Shown here in pieces: positions 63,055 through 64,000 of a stretch of DNA of 64,000 nt (positions are counted from its first letter, which is position 1; each line of letters opens with the position of its first letter). The notes under the pieces are model-generated. The model was not told the origin of the DNA. It did not search any database and worked only from the letters and a program-made list of their open reading frames with translations. The translations under genes and the position numbers were made by a program. This stretch comes from Diplosphaera chodatii (lineage: Eukaryota; Chlorophyta; Trebouxiophyceae; Prasiolales; Stichococcaceae). The stretch covers positions 1,178,001 to 1,242,000 of the forward strand of contig JAALGY010000038.1 in NCBI GenBank assembly GCA_032358165.1. Reading direction: 5' to 3'.

Positions 63055-63932
63055 CGGCTTCCCGGCAGGCCCGGTGGGCCCGTACTCTTCGCCCTTCAGC
63101 GGCTTCTGCTGCCCGGCCGGCTGCACCTCATTGGCGTGCGGGTTCCGGCGCCATACCCCGATGTTCAGCAGGTTGGCAAACGCCAGCCTGCGGAGCCAAT
63201 AGCAGCGTTGGAACCAGCCACGAGCTCTCACGGCAGGCCTGATGCGTCCAGACGCTGCACAGGAAGCACACAGCCAAAACCCACCAGACGACATATGGGA
63301 GCATGAGCTGGCCGGCCTCCGTGCGGATCTTGTAGAAGGCTCCGGTCGTGGCGACTGCAGTGGTCAACAGCGCCAGGTTCACCAGGCACGACAGCGCAAG
63401 CTTCCGCCAGTTGAAGAATGTCTGCATCGAAGCAACACTGAGGTCAGCATATCAGCTGCTCGATTAAAGGACATTCGGCAGCACAAATGGGGCGCAGTGG
63501 ACAGGGGGAAGGATTGGCACGGCACTCACAATGGGCCACAGGAAGTTCAGCGCCAGCTGGGTGGCGTACAGCTTCAGAGCCCGGCTCTGCCAGTCAAAGC
63601 CCGTCACATGGAACACCTGCGCCAGAATGTGCCATGGACCATCAGGTGGCTTCTGTGCTGCAGCAGCAACCCTGGCCTGCAATTGGATGTTGCTTTGGTA
63701 GTGGCACAGTTGCTACAGATGGTCCACTGACCTGGTACGATGCAATGCCCATCAGGGTGTACAGAACAGCCTGCACACACAGCAGCGCGCCTGAGCACCA
63801 AGTCACAGGGCATACGACACTCCTTGACACACGCAGTGACCTGTATGGGACGTGCAGCAAAGCAGCCGCACCCACACAGGCCCAAAGAACCATCCCGGCG
63901 GGTTTAGCGCCGGCTTGTCAAGGGTGGGGTAC
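63055..63932 (-). CDS. TSPO: TspO/MBR-family membrane protein (translocator), 5' end beyond the window
   Basis: Five-TM tryptophan-rich sensory protein/peripheral benzodiazepine receptor family; binds porphyrins and sterols in mitochondrial, plastid or ER membranes. Exons seen, 5' to 3': 63872-63932 (YPTLDKPALNPPGWFFGPVW, the family signature W-Y...KP...PP.W.F..VW), 63732-63770 (AVLYTLMGIASYQ), 63530-63616 (RALKLYATQLALNFLWPI), 63285-63421 (FFNWRKLALSCLVNLALLTT, AGQLMLPYVVW), 63055-63187 (LAFANLLNIGVWRRNPHANE). All join in frame. The residues after RRNP (VQPAGQQKPLKGEEYGPTGP) extend past the usual TspO end as a hydrophilic tail that may continue at lower coordinates. The first exon(s) with the start codon lie at or beyond 63960. 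Confidence 0.88.
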
Positions 63933-64000
63933 CTGCATGGGCATGGGGACGGCCATTCAACACAGGAAGTGCAACAGACACACTTGTGCACAATCACGGA

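Overview
The window is nuclear DNA of a green alga, most likely a trebouxiophyte of the Chlorella/Coccomyxa type. It is GC-rich. Almost every gene is broken by short spliceosomal introns (about 80-250 bp, mostly GT-AG). Several genes carry the chlorophyte TGTAA polyadenylation signal downstream of the stop. The gene content (SnRK2-like kinase, plastid DNL zinc finger, plastid-type peptidoglycan-binding-domain protein, DDM1, mARC, GILT) fits a plant-lineage eukaryote. Gene models were built by joining exons by eye. Where exon coordinates are listed, phases were checked and the joined frame stays open. Models given only as spans are less certain.

Layout: 1-2745 (+) is a multi-exon tyrosine recombinase, open at the left edge. 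2816-~6850 (-) is a cyclic-nucleotide-binding-domain K+ channel. 7600-9339 (-) is a SnRK2-like kinase. 9790-11832 (-) is a class I sirtuin. 12835-18422 (+) is a SAPS-domain PP6 regulatory subunit. 19218-~19700 (-) is a small one-TM protein. 19720-~23511 (-) is an amino-acid permease (AAAP type). 24313-27338 (+) is an FAD amine oxidase. 27715-29560 (-) is an HAD phosphatase. 29812-30744 (+) is a DNL zinc-finger protein. 31018-32176 (-) is a DUF3605 protein. 32714-33921 (+) is a second HAD phosphatase. ~35155-39879 (+) is a large Ala/Ser/Pro-rich membrane protein. 40437-42265 (-) is mARC (a MOSC-domain amidoxime reductase). 42563-44871 (+) is RACK1. 45148-46306 (+) is a GILT thiol reductase. 46817-51501 (-) is a DDM1/HELLS chromatin remodeller. 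52901-55266 (+) is V-ATPase subunit C. 55567-~59779 (-) is a pTAC5-like protein. 59981-~62224 (+) is a VHL beta-domain/zinc-metallopeptidase fusion. ~63055-63932 (-) is TspO, cut by the right edge.

The genes are not a pathway or operon; this is ordinary, dense eukaryotic housekeeping sequence. Many neighbours are head-to-head with short shared promoters (mARC/RACK1, pTAC5-like/VHL, HAD/DNL, DUF3605/HAD). Others are tail-to-tail with nearly touching 3' ends (recombinase/K+ channel, DNL/DUF3605, GILT/DDM1).

The most unusual items are the VHL beta domain fused to an HExxH peptidase, the intron-rich tyrosine recombinase with a full set of catalytic residues, GC-AG introns, a 22-nt micro-exon inside the DDM1 helicase core, and a large two-TM low-complexity protein that I could not assign to a family.
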